DNA from: Globodera rostochiensis
Taxonomy: Eukaryota > Nematoda > Chromadorea > Rhabditida > Heteroderidae
Assembly: GCA_018350325.1 (NCBI GenBank)
Contig: JAEVLN010000040.1
Span: 62,001 to 126,000 of the forward strand
Length of the DNA: 64,000 nt
Reading direction: 5' to 3'
How positions within the stretch are numbered: the first letter of the stretch is position 1; every line of letters starts with the position of its first letter. The position numbers and the translations under genes are program-made. The notes beneath the pieces are model-generated. The model searched no databases. It saw only the letters and a program-made list of their open reading frames with translations, and was not told where the DNA came from. Below, one piece after another: positions 11,139-21,649 of the stretch.

Positions 11139-13950
11139 TCAGGGCGGACTCTCCTGCTGGATTGATTGTCCCCGGTCATGGTTCGCAATTTGCAAATATT
11201 GTACAAATACTGACCGGAATTGCCAGAGTTGCTTGGCCGCATTGAAATCTTTGGTAAAGCAAGCGTAATGGAATGCGTTGGTCGACAGCTTGTAAAGCAG
11301 GTCGAGGAGAACCAGTGGTAGATCTGCTGGATGCTCGTCATGGAGACGCATCAGACGGAGTACGATGGCCAAACTCGTGGCAGACGAGCGCTGCTGGCGA
11401 GGTGAAAACTGCAAAAAGTGTGCGCTAAAGAAATCAGCGATCAAACAAGGCGTTCATGACAATTGAAAACGATCTGATCAAGCAATGAACGCCTCGGACC
11501 ACCAAAAAGCATAGCCGGCCAGACCTAATCGGATGGGTTCAGCAACTTACTTAATGTCAAAAAAAAGAAGCCCAAATGGGCCTCTAATTGTCTCAAAAGA
11601 CGTGAGATTTCAATCAACGATCCCCCTCTCCCCCAACCGATTCGTTGGAGCGCAACTGTTGAAGCATTAACGGAAAATAAATGTGCACGCGGTCGTTGAA
11701 CATTTGCCGTTCTTCCGCATTGGCAATGAAAGCGGCGTACGCGCTGCGCACCACGCGCATGTCCCGCGACCGTTTGGCAGCATCCACCGCCTCCACAAGC
11801 GGTGCCGATAGGAAAATACCTGTCGTTTAAAAAAAAGTAATTAGAATTTTAAAAAGAATTTAAACAAAAAGAACGAGAACCTTTTCTACGTCCCCCCAGA
11901 AAAGCCCCCTAGAAAGTATTTTCTAACGACTTTATAAAATTTTTTGTTTTTTGAAAAAAAATTCGGAATCCCCATTCTTCAGGATGAGTGGGTATCGTTT
12001 TGGTCTCGCTCCGGCTACGTTTTGGTCCCGATCAGTTCGGTCCCGGCCGCTTTGGTCCCGGTTACGTTTTAGTCCCAAACAGTAAAACGACGCCCGCGGC
12101 GTACTTAAGCAGCGCAAAAAACAAAAAGTTACCACATCGACGAATTGCGGCGCTCAATTGGGGCAGCACACGCTCAAGCGTGGACAATGGCAGGTGCCGA
12201 ATTAAGAAGGAAAAGTTGATCAGAAAATGTTGTCGAAGTATGTGGAGCTGATCTAGAAGTGCAAAAAAAAAGTGGTGTGTGTAAAATTGATTTTAACAAC
12301 CAAAAAATGCTAAAAAATAAATCATTTTGTTGACATTTGTCAAAAATCAAGACTCAACAGCAACATCTAAAAATTCAGAGTAATAGTGAAGCCTAAAACA
12401 ATTTTAGAAAAAATTTGAATTTTGATACAATTGTTCGGGGTCCGGGGTTCAAAATTGGTTAAACTAGAAAAGTTTTTTAAGCAGCCTTATAAAATGTTTT
12501 TATTTTTTTGAAAAATTTGAGGCCTCGGAATTCTGAAAATGTTTTTTTTTGAAAAAATGTGCGGCACCGGAGCTTAATTATCACCAAAAATTCCATCGAT
12601 TGAAATTCAAAACGCTTGAATAATTAATCAATTTTCAACACACCCGGTGGAACACTGCGAACAATTTTTGAAGAAATACGACCGAACTGGTCACAAAGAT
12701 CTATAACGCTCGCCAATGTGTCGTCGGTATTTGACTGAAAAAATAAAAGTTGTGAAAAATTTGCCAAAAAAACGTCCAGTGCTTTTTGTCATGGGAGGGG
12801 GGGGGGGGGGGGGGGGGGGGTCGGAAACAAATCAAGGGCGGAGCCAGGAATTTTTTCAGGAGGGGCCCGAGATTAATTTTGCAAAACAAAAGGGTCCCCT
12901 CTACGGTTTTTTTCCCAAAAAAATTTTCGGGGGGGGGGGGGTCGGAGACAAATGCAAATAATTATGACAATTCCCCACTTTGAACGCATATGTTATTGCC
13001 GGGAGGTACAGCTCGGCACGGTCAATGAATGACTTTGATTCGGGTGATTGGAGAAAACTAAAAAACGACGATGAACAAAGGTTAAGAGACACTTAAACAT
13101 TTAAAAATTCCGCCTTGCAAAGGCCTAGATTTCAAACAAAAAAACATTTTTTTGTTTTTTTTTTCTTACGCATTGTACAGCGCCGGTATCAGGCGTTCGC
13201 CGTTGTCACGGCGCAAATTGCTAATCAGATCCAACAACGGTGTGCTGTTGATGCCCTTCCGACGAATTTCGTCGGCCCAGCCGAGCACTTTGTTCAAGTC
13301 GTTGGTCTACACAAAAGAAAAATGCAATTTTTAATAGCCAATATATTATTTATTAATTACGATAAAATTTAGAAAGCATTTTTTGCCGCAATTCACAGAA
13401 AAAAAAGTGTTTAAAATTTTCACAAAAAGTAAATATTTAGAATGTTGCAATGTCACCTCAACATATTCGACATATATCAGGTGTTGCATCTTGTCTCGAA
13501 TAATGCTTAATAAAAATTGCGAATTTTATTAAGAGAAAGAAAACAATAAAAATAAAATATTTGTAGTCACCCACACCCCGCCAATGTGTTTTCTTTTCCA
13601 ACAAAGTTTATTTTCAAATGGACTAAGACAAAAAAAGACCACAGCAGCCACCTCAACTCGTGCTCCGGGTCCAACAGTCTGTGCTGCTGCATCCGATCTG
13701 CTGGCGGGTGTCCCCATCCCCGCGGGGCATGCCCACCACCAAAATTTGGCGGCTGCCCCCGTCCCCGCTGGGCATGCCCACCACCAAAATTCGGCATCCT
13801 GCGATCGCTATTGTAGTTGTTGTTGTAGTACGGGGGGTGCCGTTTCTGTTGTTGCTGCCCAAATGCCACCGCGTTGGCACCAGTGGTCGGCACAAATTGC
13901 TGCTGCCCCCGCCCGATGGCCGGCCTGATCGACTGCTGAGCGCGATACAT
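11139..13950 (-). CDS. Unrecognised helical protein with Gly/Gln/Arg-rich N-terminus (8 exons)
   Basis: Exons on the minus strand: 13950-13652, 13505-13457, 13306-13170, 13057-12979, 12734-12644, 12252-12133, 11819-11638, 11408-11139. All junctions keep phase and give 408 residues plus stop. Residues 1-100 are low complexity (Q runs, RGR, YNNNYN) with a two-copy repeat built on PNFGGGHA. From about residue 100 the protein is leucine-rich and helical, for example KVLGWADEIRRKG and LSTLERVLPQLSAAIRRC. I do not recognise the family. An RGG/Q-rich head followed by helical repeats would fit an RNA-associated scaffold, but that is inference. The ATG lies 333 bp downstream of the carrier gene's stop on the same strand, so an operon is possible. 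The intron at 12735-12978 holds a 24-base G run. The chosen stop could be bypassed by a further unseen exon. Confidence 0.72.
12797..12820. repeat. 24-base poly-G tract in an intron
   Basis: An uninterrupted G run followed by TCGGAAACAAAT. A second G run followed by TCGGAGACAAAT lies at about 12931-12946, so the run belongs to a duplicated GC-rich repeat unit of about 130 bp. Confidence 0.7.
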
Positions 13951-14283
13951 ATTTAATTGCTAAAAAGTGATTAGAGAAATTGATGAAATTTTTGATCAAA
14001 AATGTTGGTAAAAATGAAAAATGCTGTTTGAACAAACAACATTGGATAAGTAAAATGGCAGAAGAAATGTTGTCCAATTTTAACAAAAATTCAACAAACA
14101 AAACAAAAAAGTGAAATAAAATTGAGCAAAAGGAGGAGAATAAACCACTAACAAGAAGTGAAGGCGAGATTATGAATTCAAATATTGGAATCAAAATTTC
14201 GAAAAAATAAACTTTCAAAAAATCCTAAAAGCCATAACAATAAACAAAGAAAAAATCAGAGGGAAAAAAAAGAAATATTTGGA

Positions 14284-17133
14284 TCATCTGCTGCAATTGC
14301 CGCCAAAATCTCGATTCTTTCGCGCAAAGAACAGCTTCAACTCCTCGTACGAGCCGATCATGACGGCACATGCGGGCGCCACGCGCGCCACACGCGGCAC
14401 AACGCCTGGAGGGTCAAAAACGACGTAATAAATTTTCAAACCTAAAATTGCATAAATTGTCAGAGGCATGGAGGTCCAGCGGTGTTGGACCACGAAACAC
14501 TTGAAAAAAATTAATTGAAAATTTCAGAAATGCCAATTTTCTCTCAAAAAACCAAAAAAATAATAATTTTCGTGTTTCTCCCCCCCCCTCCCATCCCTTT
14601 AATAGCCAGAGGTCCACAGGTGTTGAACCACGTAAACTTTTTTAGTCGAAATTTCAGAAAATGCCAATTTTTTCAAAAAAAATGTTGTGCTTCTCCCCCC
14701 TCCAGTTCCCTTAATAGCCAAACCGGTAAACAGTGCGCTCAGCCCTTTGTTCTTGACCAGCTCGCGCATCACGCTAAACACGGTCGGTGCCACTTTTGCC
14801 TTGCCAGGCCCATGCCCTTTAGCTAGAAATCTTTCAATTTTCCGAGAGATTTTTTCGTTACTTTTGTCCGCTGCCAGCGCAGCGTTGACATGGCCTAGTG
14901 TAATTTGTTGATGCGTTTTGGCCACATCAAACGGCAGCGTCAGGAGGGCGGCCACGGATCCGGACAAAGCGCCGCAGGCAAAGGAAAGCGCAAAATTTGT
15001 CTTCTGCCTTTGCGCAATGTGCAGAACGCGCTTTTTGCCGTACTCGTACAGGGACCAGTAGATAGCTTTAGGATTTTTTGATTTAACAGAAAATTATTTT
15101 GCACATGCCCCCCCCCCTAGCACAAAAAATTTACCAGAAAATGGAATGTCGCGCATTATTGTCGCGGTCCATCCGCGCCACAATGCCGAATAACCATCAA
15201 ATTGGACGGTCCGAACAATTGCGGCCCTCATTTCTTGAAAAACAAAAAAAGAATTTGACAAATCGTCAACCAATTTTCTCTCCTAACCGAGCCAGAAAAC
15301 AATTTGATGGGGGGGGCAAGCCAAAAAAAAGGGTTTTATTGCATTTTTCTAAATCAACTATTTTTCCAAAAAAAAAGGTTCGATTTTCGGTATTTGTTTT
15401 AAAGAATTTTTAACAATTTTTTGTTAAGAAATTGCGCAAAAATATCGAAAAATTTGCTGATTTTCGAATTTGTCAAAAATACAAAGCACCCCCTTGACGC
15501 TACAGCCCTGCCTGCAATATGTACACATACCGCCGTAGGACAACCGTTCGGATTGCATTTTGGTGCGGATCAATTCCAGCGGGGACACCACCGACACGGC
15601 CACTGTGCGTGCCGCGGTGCCGGCGAACAGCGGCGCAGCAGAAATGAGCAGCCCCCCGTTGCAGTGGTTGGTGCCGCCCCCGCCGCCGCTGTTCAACGCG
15701 TCGCGCAACCTGTACAACAAATTGTCGTACAGCGTGAAGTAAAACACGGTGGCAGGGATGGCGCTGAGCCTTAAATTAAACAAAAACAAATTGGGAAAAA
15801 ATTCCGTTCTGGAATGCGTGGGCAGATGTTTGGAAAAAATGGTGGCATCTGGCATTTTCTTAAGCAATTTTCAAACCGATTTTTAGGTTTTATTTTTCCA
15901 TAAATCAAATTTATAAAAAACACTGGTCAGAAATAGGTCTTCACTTCAAGCCCGGAGGGGCCGGGGTGAGTTGGAGGTGCCGATAGGCGCCGCCGGAAAA
16001 TTTTTTGAAAAATTTATGTTATTTGTAAGAAAATTGATAAAAAAATTACGAAATTAGCAAAACAAAAGGGCTCCACACCCCTATGGTTTTTCTAAATTTC
16101 ATTTCGGGGGGTAGTGAACATGCCCAACTCCCTGAATACGTACTTGACGCATTTTTTCTATTTATAAAAATTTAAATAAACAAAATTAATTACATTGTGG
16201 GTGCTAAACCGGACCACAATGAACGGGGCCCTTCAATGTGTGCAATTTTGATGAAAGCATCCTAAAAATTAAAATTTATTTGAACAAAAAAAGCCGAAGT
16301 AAGTCCAAACCTTGTATCGCGAAACTTTAAAATACAAAGTTGTTTTATTTAAAAATTCCTAAGATTTAAGCTTATTCAAGAGTCATGTTAGCAAACATTT
16401 GGTCTAAAATTAAATTTTCCAAAAAAAATATTCACTAAAAGCCTCCGACCAGCGTGCCACTGAAGTGTCCAGGTCGGTTGAACCATTCACATGGCTCAGC
16501 CCCGCCGAGGCCAGCCGCTCTGTTCCCACACACGCGACAAAGATGGTCCATTAAACCTCAAAAATTTGAAAAAAAAATTTTGATCGGTAATTTTTTCCAA
16601 AGAATTTTCGATAATTTTTGAAACGACCCCCCCGGTAATTACCCCCCCCCCCCCTATGGTTTTTTTCTCAAATTTCATTTTAAACCCCCTGGTTAGGCCT
16701 CTGTTCAAAAGTCAAGAAGTAGAAAAACGAGCCATTTGAAAAGAGAAAGCATTCGCCTTCCGCAAGTGGCCGAACTTGGCTCTGTAGACGAATCTTCACC
16801 ACATCCATTGGCGTAACTAAAAAAAAATTCATAATTTTAAAAACCCTAGGAATTTAATCCCTTGCATCATAATTATTTGAAAAAAAAATCATGAGTTTTT
16901 GTTTTAAGAATTAAGTTGAGACGAACCGACGAGCGAAGTCAGCAGAGCGCCCGCAGACGATGCTTAAAAATACTTTTTTAAAGTTATTTTTGCTATTTTG
17001 GTTGTAATTGTTAAAATTTCCAAATTCTGAATTTCATAAAATTTAATTGCCTACCAACAATTTGTTGTTGGATGGTAATATCGCCATTATGGATGCTTGC
17101 CGATGCTGGTGACGGAAATTCATTGTTAATCAT
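14284..17133 (-). CDS. Mitochondrial carrier of the SLC25A39/SLC25A40 (Mtm1) class
   Basis: An inner-membrane carrier. The SLC25A39 class is linked to mitochondrial glutathione import and Mtm1 to metal and haem homeostasis (known of the family). Exons on the minus strand: 17133-17055, 16962-16927, 16816-16733, 16556-16450, 16261-16194, 15769-15531, 15233-15135, 15065-14724, 14405-14284. Phases agree throughout and give 391 residues plus stop. All three carrier repeats are present, with Px[DE]xx[KR] signatures TPMDVVKIRLQ, SPLELIRTKMQ and LPFDVAKTHQQ. Class-specific blocks include NGLMDHLC, DAFIKIAHIEG, SLWSGLAPTM, RDIPFS and APACAVMIGSYE. The intron after 16733 appears to use a GC donor, which is needed to keep the conserved NGLMDHLC block in frame. 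The length is slightly above the usual 340-360, partly through a Lys-rich insert near SNEKISRKIERFL in repeat 3. The gene looks intact. Confidence 0.93.
15958..16000 (+). repeat. Dispersed GGTGCCGATAGGCGCCGCC repeat
   Basis: A GC-rich near-palindrome (GTGCCGATAGGCGC core) followed by a CGGAAAATTTTTT tail, inside an intron of the carrier gene. The same motif occurs near 29703, 29823, 31266 (minus), 37790 and 59245 (minus), marking a dispersed repeat family often adjacent to G or C runs. Confidence 0.6.
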
Positions 17134-17299
17134 TGGGGCTCTATCTTGACTTATAGCACCTTTTTCCCCGCTTGATTAATCTTGGTACTGTGGTATTAAT
17201 CGACAGTCTCGATGAGACAAACCAAGCAAAAGGTGGGGAAAATTGAGGATAAAGCCGGTTCCTAGATCCGACGGTCCGGGTCGTGTTTCTCTACCGCAA

Positions 17300-17870
17300 T
17301 TAGCTCAAAATCGTAAAAAAACAATTTACAGGGACGGGTGGTAGAATAGAAAAGTATCGAAAATTTTTATGAGAGGACGGAGTTGCACTATGGGTCAAGC
17401 CCAGCCCGAAGCGGGCCACTCCCGTCCCGGCCAGTCCCGTCCCACCACTCCCGTCCCGGGCCACTCCCGTCCCGGCCACTCCCGTCCCAACCAATGTTTT
17501 TTGAACTGCAAAATGTGATCGATATAAAGTAGAATTACATATGTACATTTCGAATAGATTTAGAATTTTCATCTTTTTAAGCTTCTAACCCATTGAATAG
17601 TTTTTTTTGCTTTTTCTTTGTCTACATATGTTTTAAAAGTGACATTGTTCAGTATATACTATTTTTTTCCAAATAGATTATAGCGTCAACAATAGAAATC
17701 AAGAAATAAACCCAGCAAAACAACAAAAACTTGGTATTGTACAACTTACAAAAGTTAAATGGCGACAAATTTTTTTCAAAATTCAAATGTTGCAAATTGC
17801 AACATCAACTAAAAAAAGCCCAAAATTACAAAGAAAACGGAAGAACGATCGAGTTCATGCTTTTTGAATA
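17300..17870. repeat. Relic of the repeat shared with 31.5-32.0 kb and 37.0-37.6 kb
   Basis: Contains tandem GGGACGGGACTGGCC-type units (minus strand CCCGTCCCGGCCACTCC near 17420-17490). A segment of about 270 bp (17590-17865) includes TAGCGTCAACAAT, AAGAAATAAA and TTAAATGGCGACAAATTTTT. The same order of motifs is found at 37.03-37.56 kb and, inverted, at 31.5-31.98 kb, here clearly diverged. Confidence 0.65.
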
Positions 17871-17874
17871 ATTG

Positions 17875-18095
17875 TACTGAAGCTAATGTTAAGCCTAACT
17901 TAGGCCTAAGCCACCCTGGCTTGGGGTTTGTTAGGCTTAGGCCTAAGCCTAAGCCTAAGCTAGCTTAAGCTTAGCTTAGACCAAGCTTAGGCTTAGCCTA
18001 AGACGTTGAGGGGATTCGGGAAGTTTTGGCTGTGGGGGGATTCGAGACACATTTGGCTGTGGGGAGATTCGGGCGGGGGGGATTCAGACCGGAAG
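17875..18095. repeat. Telomere-like TTAGGC repeat, second copy, with head-to-head junction
   Basis: Contains TTAGGCTTAGGC running directly into CTAAGCCTAAGCCTAAGC, which is the inverted orientation of the nematode telomere hexamer. The tail repeats the TTCGGGAAG / TTTGGCTGTGG / GGAAGCGG motifs seen at 3190-3370. Confidence 0.65.
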
Positions 18096-19614
18096 CGGTT
18101 GAGTCAACTGAATGCTCTCGTTGTGGTTGACACTTGGCCCTCTTCTCAGGACCTTATTTATCAACACGTTTTTTAGCGAAACGATTTTCCTTTATCATTT
18201 ATTGTGTGAAGCAATGGATTTTTAACAAAATTTCATCAAAAAAAAAATGAAATGGTGCTCTAAAATTCAATTTTAAAGAACAAACAAACCAAAAAGTTTA
18301 ATTTTTTTAGGGTTTTTTGTATGCAGCTTAGCAAGCCAATGCATTTGTTTGAATGGAAATTTTCGATAATTTTTTAACCACCCAAAAAATCGAATTATTT
18401 TTCATAAATATTTTTGAAATCCATTAAAAAATCCATTGCAATTTTCGGCTTAGCCCACCACTTCCAATTACCCCCGACGATGTGCGGTGAATTCAAAATG
18501 CGATTAATTTTATTTTTTGTTTTTATGTCGTTTCGCCAAAGGGCACACACTGCCCCCCGTCCCCTCCAGCCATGTGCCCAGAGAAATATTTGCCGAAAGT
18601 CATGCCATCATCATCCTTCTTCCTCAAATGTTTTAGTTCTGAATTCGATCGATTCTCATGAGTTGCATTTTTCAACAACAACAACAACAACAAAAACGGA
18701 GAAACAAAAAATTTTTTTTTAAAATTTGAATGCAACCCATTCCATAATTGTTGCATCTGAATTGATTGATTGGTGCTTTTTTGTTTTCTTTTAGCTTTTG
18801 CAACATTTACTCTGTGAAAATAAAATGTATTGGTGCCACAGAATGCCACATTTTTAACAGTACGAAACATTACAGTGAGTTGAGAGTTGAGCGGGGGGTT
18901 TTTTGGATCCGGGTAGTCCCCAAAACTGGAACGGTCCGACCGGGACCTTGAAAATTACTACCCATAAAGATCGGTTTTGTTTTATAAAAATGTAATTTTT
19001 ATTTTAATTTTAATAATGACAACGATTGGTTACTTTTATTTGATTAAAAAAAGAAACGATTCAACGCTCAAGCCGACTCCAACCGAATGCAACCGCCTTT
19101 CACGGCGGCCATTTACAGGCCGTTGTTGGGGACTGTCCGTACGGAGCGAGTCTTTCCCATTGTCCAATTGATGCTTTGATCAATTGGTGCCACTGCAGGC
19201 TGTACAGCTCGTGCAGTTTAAAGCTACGACCGTTGTGGTCGTAACCACGCCTGACCTCAGGTGCATGCGTGGGGCGGCGACAGCGCGCGCTGCTGTTACT
19301 GTGCCGAGACAGGAAACGGCGCCGGCGAGCAATCGCATGACGACAAACGCCGCCCGCCTTCTTATATAATAAAAAGGGCATTTTCCCAATCTTTTTTTGA
19401 TAGGATGCAAAAGAGCGGTCGGAGGCTGAACAAATTTCATTTACTCTCGTTTCTTTTCTTCTCCATTTGTGCAGACTTTTCCCCAACTTTCGTTCCTTCC
19501 GCCGTTCTTTCCCTAATAATGCGATATTTTATGATTTTTAAATAGCAAATGAATAAATTTAATTGATGGTTTTTAGGGTCGAGAAAAAAATGGAATGAAT
19601 TTTGCTACCTTATA
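18096..19614. other. Intergenic stretch with no supported gene
   Basis: An open frame near 18500 begins with a hydrophobic MRLILFFVFM stretch but then becomes His/Ser/Thr low complexity, with no partner exon found. The GC-richer block at 19070-19370 is open on both strands without recognisable motifs. A CCGGGA-rich fragment lies at about 18895-18950. Confidence 0.4.
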
Positions 19615-19854
19615 AAAAATATGGTTCTTCTGTATTTTATGCGTCCCAAAGGGTTTTATGCGTCCCAAAGGGTTTTATGCGTCCCAACAGATTTTATGCG
19701 TCCCAACAGATTTTATGCGACCCATCAAGATTTTATGCGTCCAAACAGAATTTATGCGTCCCATCAAGATTTTATGCGTCCAATCAGATTTTATGCGTCC
19801 CATCAAGATTTTATGCGTCCCAACCTATAGTATATTAACAATGTCAAAAAAAAT

Positions 19855-20315
19855 TCAAGCATCACATTCAAACAAATCTAATTTTTTTGTGGATTTGAGT
19901 GCATGGATCAATAGACTTGCTAGGCCTTTTGTGTCCGCCTTGGCCCTCCGTGTGCTGCCTTCATTGTTATAGAAACAAATTTCATCCAGAACATTTTTAT
20001 CCATGTAGTTTTGTAGTTTGGCGAAAAAACGGTCAACTGTAAATTCTGATTTTTCGATGTACAAATCAAATTCGGTTATGTAAAATGTAGTGGAAAAACA
20101 TCTTCTAAAATGTCGTCGTTGTCGAGTAAGAGGTCTGCAATTTCGTCGAGAATGAGGCCAAGCAATACCCCTCCACCACCAGTAACATAATCTAACTTTT
20201 TCATGTTGCGCAACTGCCTTAAAATTCCGCCAGCTTGTCGCAAGTTTGGAGAACGAAACCGGGAGTGCACAAAAGTGCATAAAATAAAGACAGAAGTAAT
20301 TTGGAACAATTTCAT
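19855..20315 (-). pseudogene. Broken ORF with signal-peptide-like start inside the Merlin element
   Basis: The minus-strand ORF starts at 20315 with MKLFQITSVFILCTFVHS, a short basic end followed by a hydrophobic stretch, as in a secretion signal. It continues to ILEDVF near 20098. Reading then has to shift by one base in a T run (20094-20100), after which the other frame runs through FDLYIEKSEFTVDRFF, DEICFYNNEG and LDLFECDA to a stop at 19855. The joined product would be roughly 150 residues. It is not part of the usual Merlin coding content and I do not recognise it. It may be a host gene fragment captured by the element. The single frame break argues for a pseudogene, or a sequencing error in the homopolymer. 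Confidence 0.5.
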
Positions 20316-20454
20316 TTTTGTTTGATAAATTTAGCTAATTCTTCCTGCTTTTATACTATTCCTTCCCTGTTATAATACTTGCTATGAGCTGTAATTAATG
20401 TGACACCGGCACCATAATCACCTTCATTTCCACAGTCACCGCACTCGTCGTGCT

Positions 20455-21176
20455 CCTCGTCAGCGCTTTACTGGGTTACAAGCAAATGATGGACCCGTCC
20501 AGCCACCTGGATCACTTGCCGTAGCTTATTTTTGGGCAGAACATCCTACAAGCACTTTAAATGCCGTTATGAAGGAAACGGGTGTTAAGGAAATGGGTAC
20601 GCTGGTAGATTTCTATAATTTCTTCCGAGATTTATGCCAGGGGTGGGCTCTTAGAATGGAAACTGAAGGTAAACTAGGCGGTGTAGGGGCAGTTGTTGAA
20701 ATAGATGAGACTAAGATGTATAGAGCCAAATACCATCGCGGTAGAATGCTCAATCGGCCTTATGAATGGGTGTTTGGTATACTTGAGAGGGGCTCAAATC
20801 GGGTCAGATCTTTCCCGTTCCTGATAGGACGGCTGGCACATTGCTTCCCATCATAGCAGATAATGTTGAGGCCGGTAGTAGCATAATGAGTGATGGGTGG
20901 GCTGCATATGGAGGGATTAATAATATGCAACAACAGTTTAATCATCAATGGGTTAACCACCAGGTAAACTTTATAGATCCAACAGACCCCCAAATCCATA
21001 CCCAGGGAATAGAGGCTACATGGCGAGCTCTTAAACAGGGCCTAAAACCTTTGCATGGCACTACCCCAGAATTGTTACCTACTTATCTCTACCAGTATAT
21101 GTTTCGTCGTTTTCATTCTAATGAAAAAATCTTTCCACATATTTTGGAAGAAATGCGGCGTGTTTTCCCTGTTTGA
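20455..21176 (+). pseudogene. Merlin transposase, frameshifted
   Basis: The open frame from about 20455 (FTGLQANDGPVQPPGSLAVAY) runs through YFWAEHP, VDFYNFFRDLC and VVEIDETKMYRAKYHRGR to RSFP. It must then change frame by one base near 20815 to continue as PDRTAGTLLPIIADNV, IMSDGWAAYGG, THTQGIEATWRALK-like sequence and EEMRRVFPV. IDE, SDGW and the HTQGIE...W block are the DDE-type signature of IS1595/ISXO2 and Merlin transposases (family knowledge). The N-terminal part is short or missing and no clear start was found. The frame break in a T/C run suggests an inactive copy. Confidence 0.82.
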
Positions 21177-21649
21177 TTATTCTGTTGTACACCAATTTAG
21201 TTTCTTGTTTTTAAAACGCACATAATGTTGATTTTTTGCATTTTTACAAATGATTTATTGTTGGGACGCATAAAATCTGATTGGACGCATAAAATCTTGA
21301 TGGGACGCATAAATTCTGATTGGACGCATAAAATCTTGATGGGACGCATAAATTCTGATTGGACGCATAAAATCTTGATGGGACGCATAAATTCTGATTG
21401 GACGCATAAAATCTTGATGGGACGCATAAAATATGTTGGGACGCATAAAACCCTTTGGGACGCATAAAACCCTTTGGGACGCATAAAACCCTTTGGGACG
21501 CATAAAATACAGAAGAACCAAAAATATTACAGTGTTTATTATCATAAATTTTATCTTTCATTTAATTTGTCTAAATATTTTTTAGTTATTAACTGCATAA
21601 AGGCATAATTTACAAAACTGACATTTATTTGTAAAAAGATTGAAGAAAT

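Larger units (their letters stand above)
19623..21519 (+). mobile_element. Merlin-superfamily DNA transposon with 8-bp target duplication
   Basis: A 1897-bp element bounded by GGTTCTTCTGTATTTTATGC and its inverted copy, flanked by perfect AAAAATAT duplications (19615-19622 and 21520-21527). Both subterminal regions (19633-19830 and 21250-21510) are arrays of ATTTTATGCGTCCCA-type units in opposite orientation, so the element can fold back on itself. The interior carries a transposase on plus and a second ORF on minus. Merlin elements are related to bacterial IS1016/ISXO2 and make 8-9 bp duplications (known of the superfamily), which agrees with the ends seen here. Confidence 0.87.

Noticed and set aside
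13584..13956. Plus-strand frames of 76-114 codons
   Set aside because: They are shadows of the first exon of the minus-strand Gly/Gln-rich gene, which has consistent splice phases.
18414..18722. Frame with hydrophobic start MRLILFFVFM
   Set aside because: It turns into His/Ser/Thr low complexity, has no supporting exons, and the hydrophobic part is T-rich simple sequence.
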